Shown piece by piece: positions 5,260 through 5,461 of a stretch of DNA of 5,461 nucleotides; the stretch's first letter is position 1, and every line of letters starts with the position of its first letter. The stretch spans positions 1 through 5,461 of the forward strand of contig DXYE01000157.1 of NCBI GenBank assembly GCA_019415985.1, read 5' to 3'. Position numbers and translations under genes: made by a program. Under the pieces are notes generated by a model. The model was not told where the DNA came from. It searched no databases and saw nothing but the letters and a program-made list of their open reading frames with translations. This DNA comes from Clostridiales bacterium (GTDB lineage Bacteria > Bacillota > Clostridia > Oscillospirales > CAG-272).

Positions 5260-5461
5260 CGGTATTCCTCCTTTGTCCGCAGTCCGGGCAGAAGTTTGTT
5301 GTTATCCCTTCCTTTCCGCAGGACGGACAAGTCCATGCAGCCGGAGTTTCGGGTCGTTTTGCGCCGCAGTCGGGGCAGAAGTTTGAAGTAATATGTTTGC
5401 AGCCACAGGTGCAGTCCCAGCCTTTGTCGCTGTCAGACTCCGGCTTAGCAGCACCGCACTC
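5246..5461 (-). CDS. Partial gene: C-terminal tandem zinc ribbons, possibly of an SPFH-type protein
   Basis: The frame is open from the right edge of the window and ends at TAA 5248-5246, giving the last 71 residues of a longer protein. It shows the end of one ribbon (ECGAAKP), a second (W15, CTC at 17-19, extra C21, CPDC at 29-32) and a third (W43, CPSC at 45-48, CPDC at 58-61), then a short basic tail. Ribbons two and three repeat with a period of 29 residues. Such W-C-C-G...FCPDCG repeats are zinc-binding and commonly form the C-terminus of Firmicutes SPFH (band 7) proteins. Double-zinc-ribbon proteins of other kinds share the pattern, so the identity of the main domain is uncertain. The gene overlaps the next one by 14 bases, and its last codons contain that gene's ribosome binding site. 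Confidence 0.78.
   Translation of the reverse strand, partial: ECGAAKPESDSDKGWDCTCGCKHITSNFCPDCGAKRPETPAAWTCPSCGKEGITTNFCPDCGQRRNTGEKQ
5277..5385 (-). repeat. Coding direct repeat in the zinc-ribbon gene
   Basis: Two 22-base copies (5277-5298 and 5364-5385) differ at a single position and lie 87 bases apart, exactly 29 codons. Each encodes the NFCPDCG knuckle of a ribbon. The near identity at the DNA level, including silent positions, points to recent duplication or gene conversion between ribbon units. Confidence 0.75.

Overview
The window looks like chromosomal DNA from an anaerobic Firmicute, most likely a Clostridia member of gut type. The evidence is strong AGGAGG-type ribosome binding sites, sigma-A promoters, a TnpV gene typical of clostridial mobile elements, and a tRNA with an encoded CCA end. 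Base composition is patchy. The two ABC transporter genes are clearly GC-rich, with many codons ending in G or C. The TnpV gene and the membrane gene facing it are AT-rich. The two ends of the window are intermediate. This suggests pieces of different origin.

Layout, left to right. (1) 3-668, plus strand: a secreted lipoprotein of the DUF4097-like beta-strand repeat type, closed by a hairpin terminator. (2) 669-992: a 324-base AT-rich intergenic region with two candidate promoters. The second has a perfect 16-bp palindrome at its expected start site, and four ATGTATA-type motifs lie in the same region. This is the likely control region of the next operon. (3) 993-2803: a two-gene DrrAB-type ABC exporter, ATPase then ABC-2 permease, joined by a 4-base GTGA overlap. 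(4) 2855-3017: a tRNA-Ala(CGC) gene with a near-consensus promoter and the G3:U70 alanine identity pair. (5) 3181-3567: an intact tnpV without its usual transposon partners, followed by a strong two-way terminator. (6) 3681-5461, minus strand: a run of genes entering from beyond the right edge. They are the C-terminal end of a protein with tandem zinc ribbons, an overlapping four-helix membrane protein, a possible nine-codon ORF with a strong ribosome binding site, and a two-helix membrane protein with a split cysteine motif.

How the parts work together. The ABC pair should form one exporter, probably for a drug, peptide or lipid-like compound, controlled by a repressor not encoded here. The minus-strand genes look like an uncharacterised membrane module: membrane proteins next to a zinc-ribbon protein that may be the end of an SPFH (band 7) protein. 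This is the least understood part of the window. I saw no CRISPR array, complete transposon, rRNA or convincing riboswitch.
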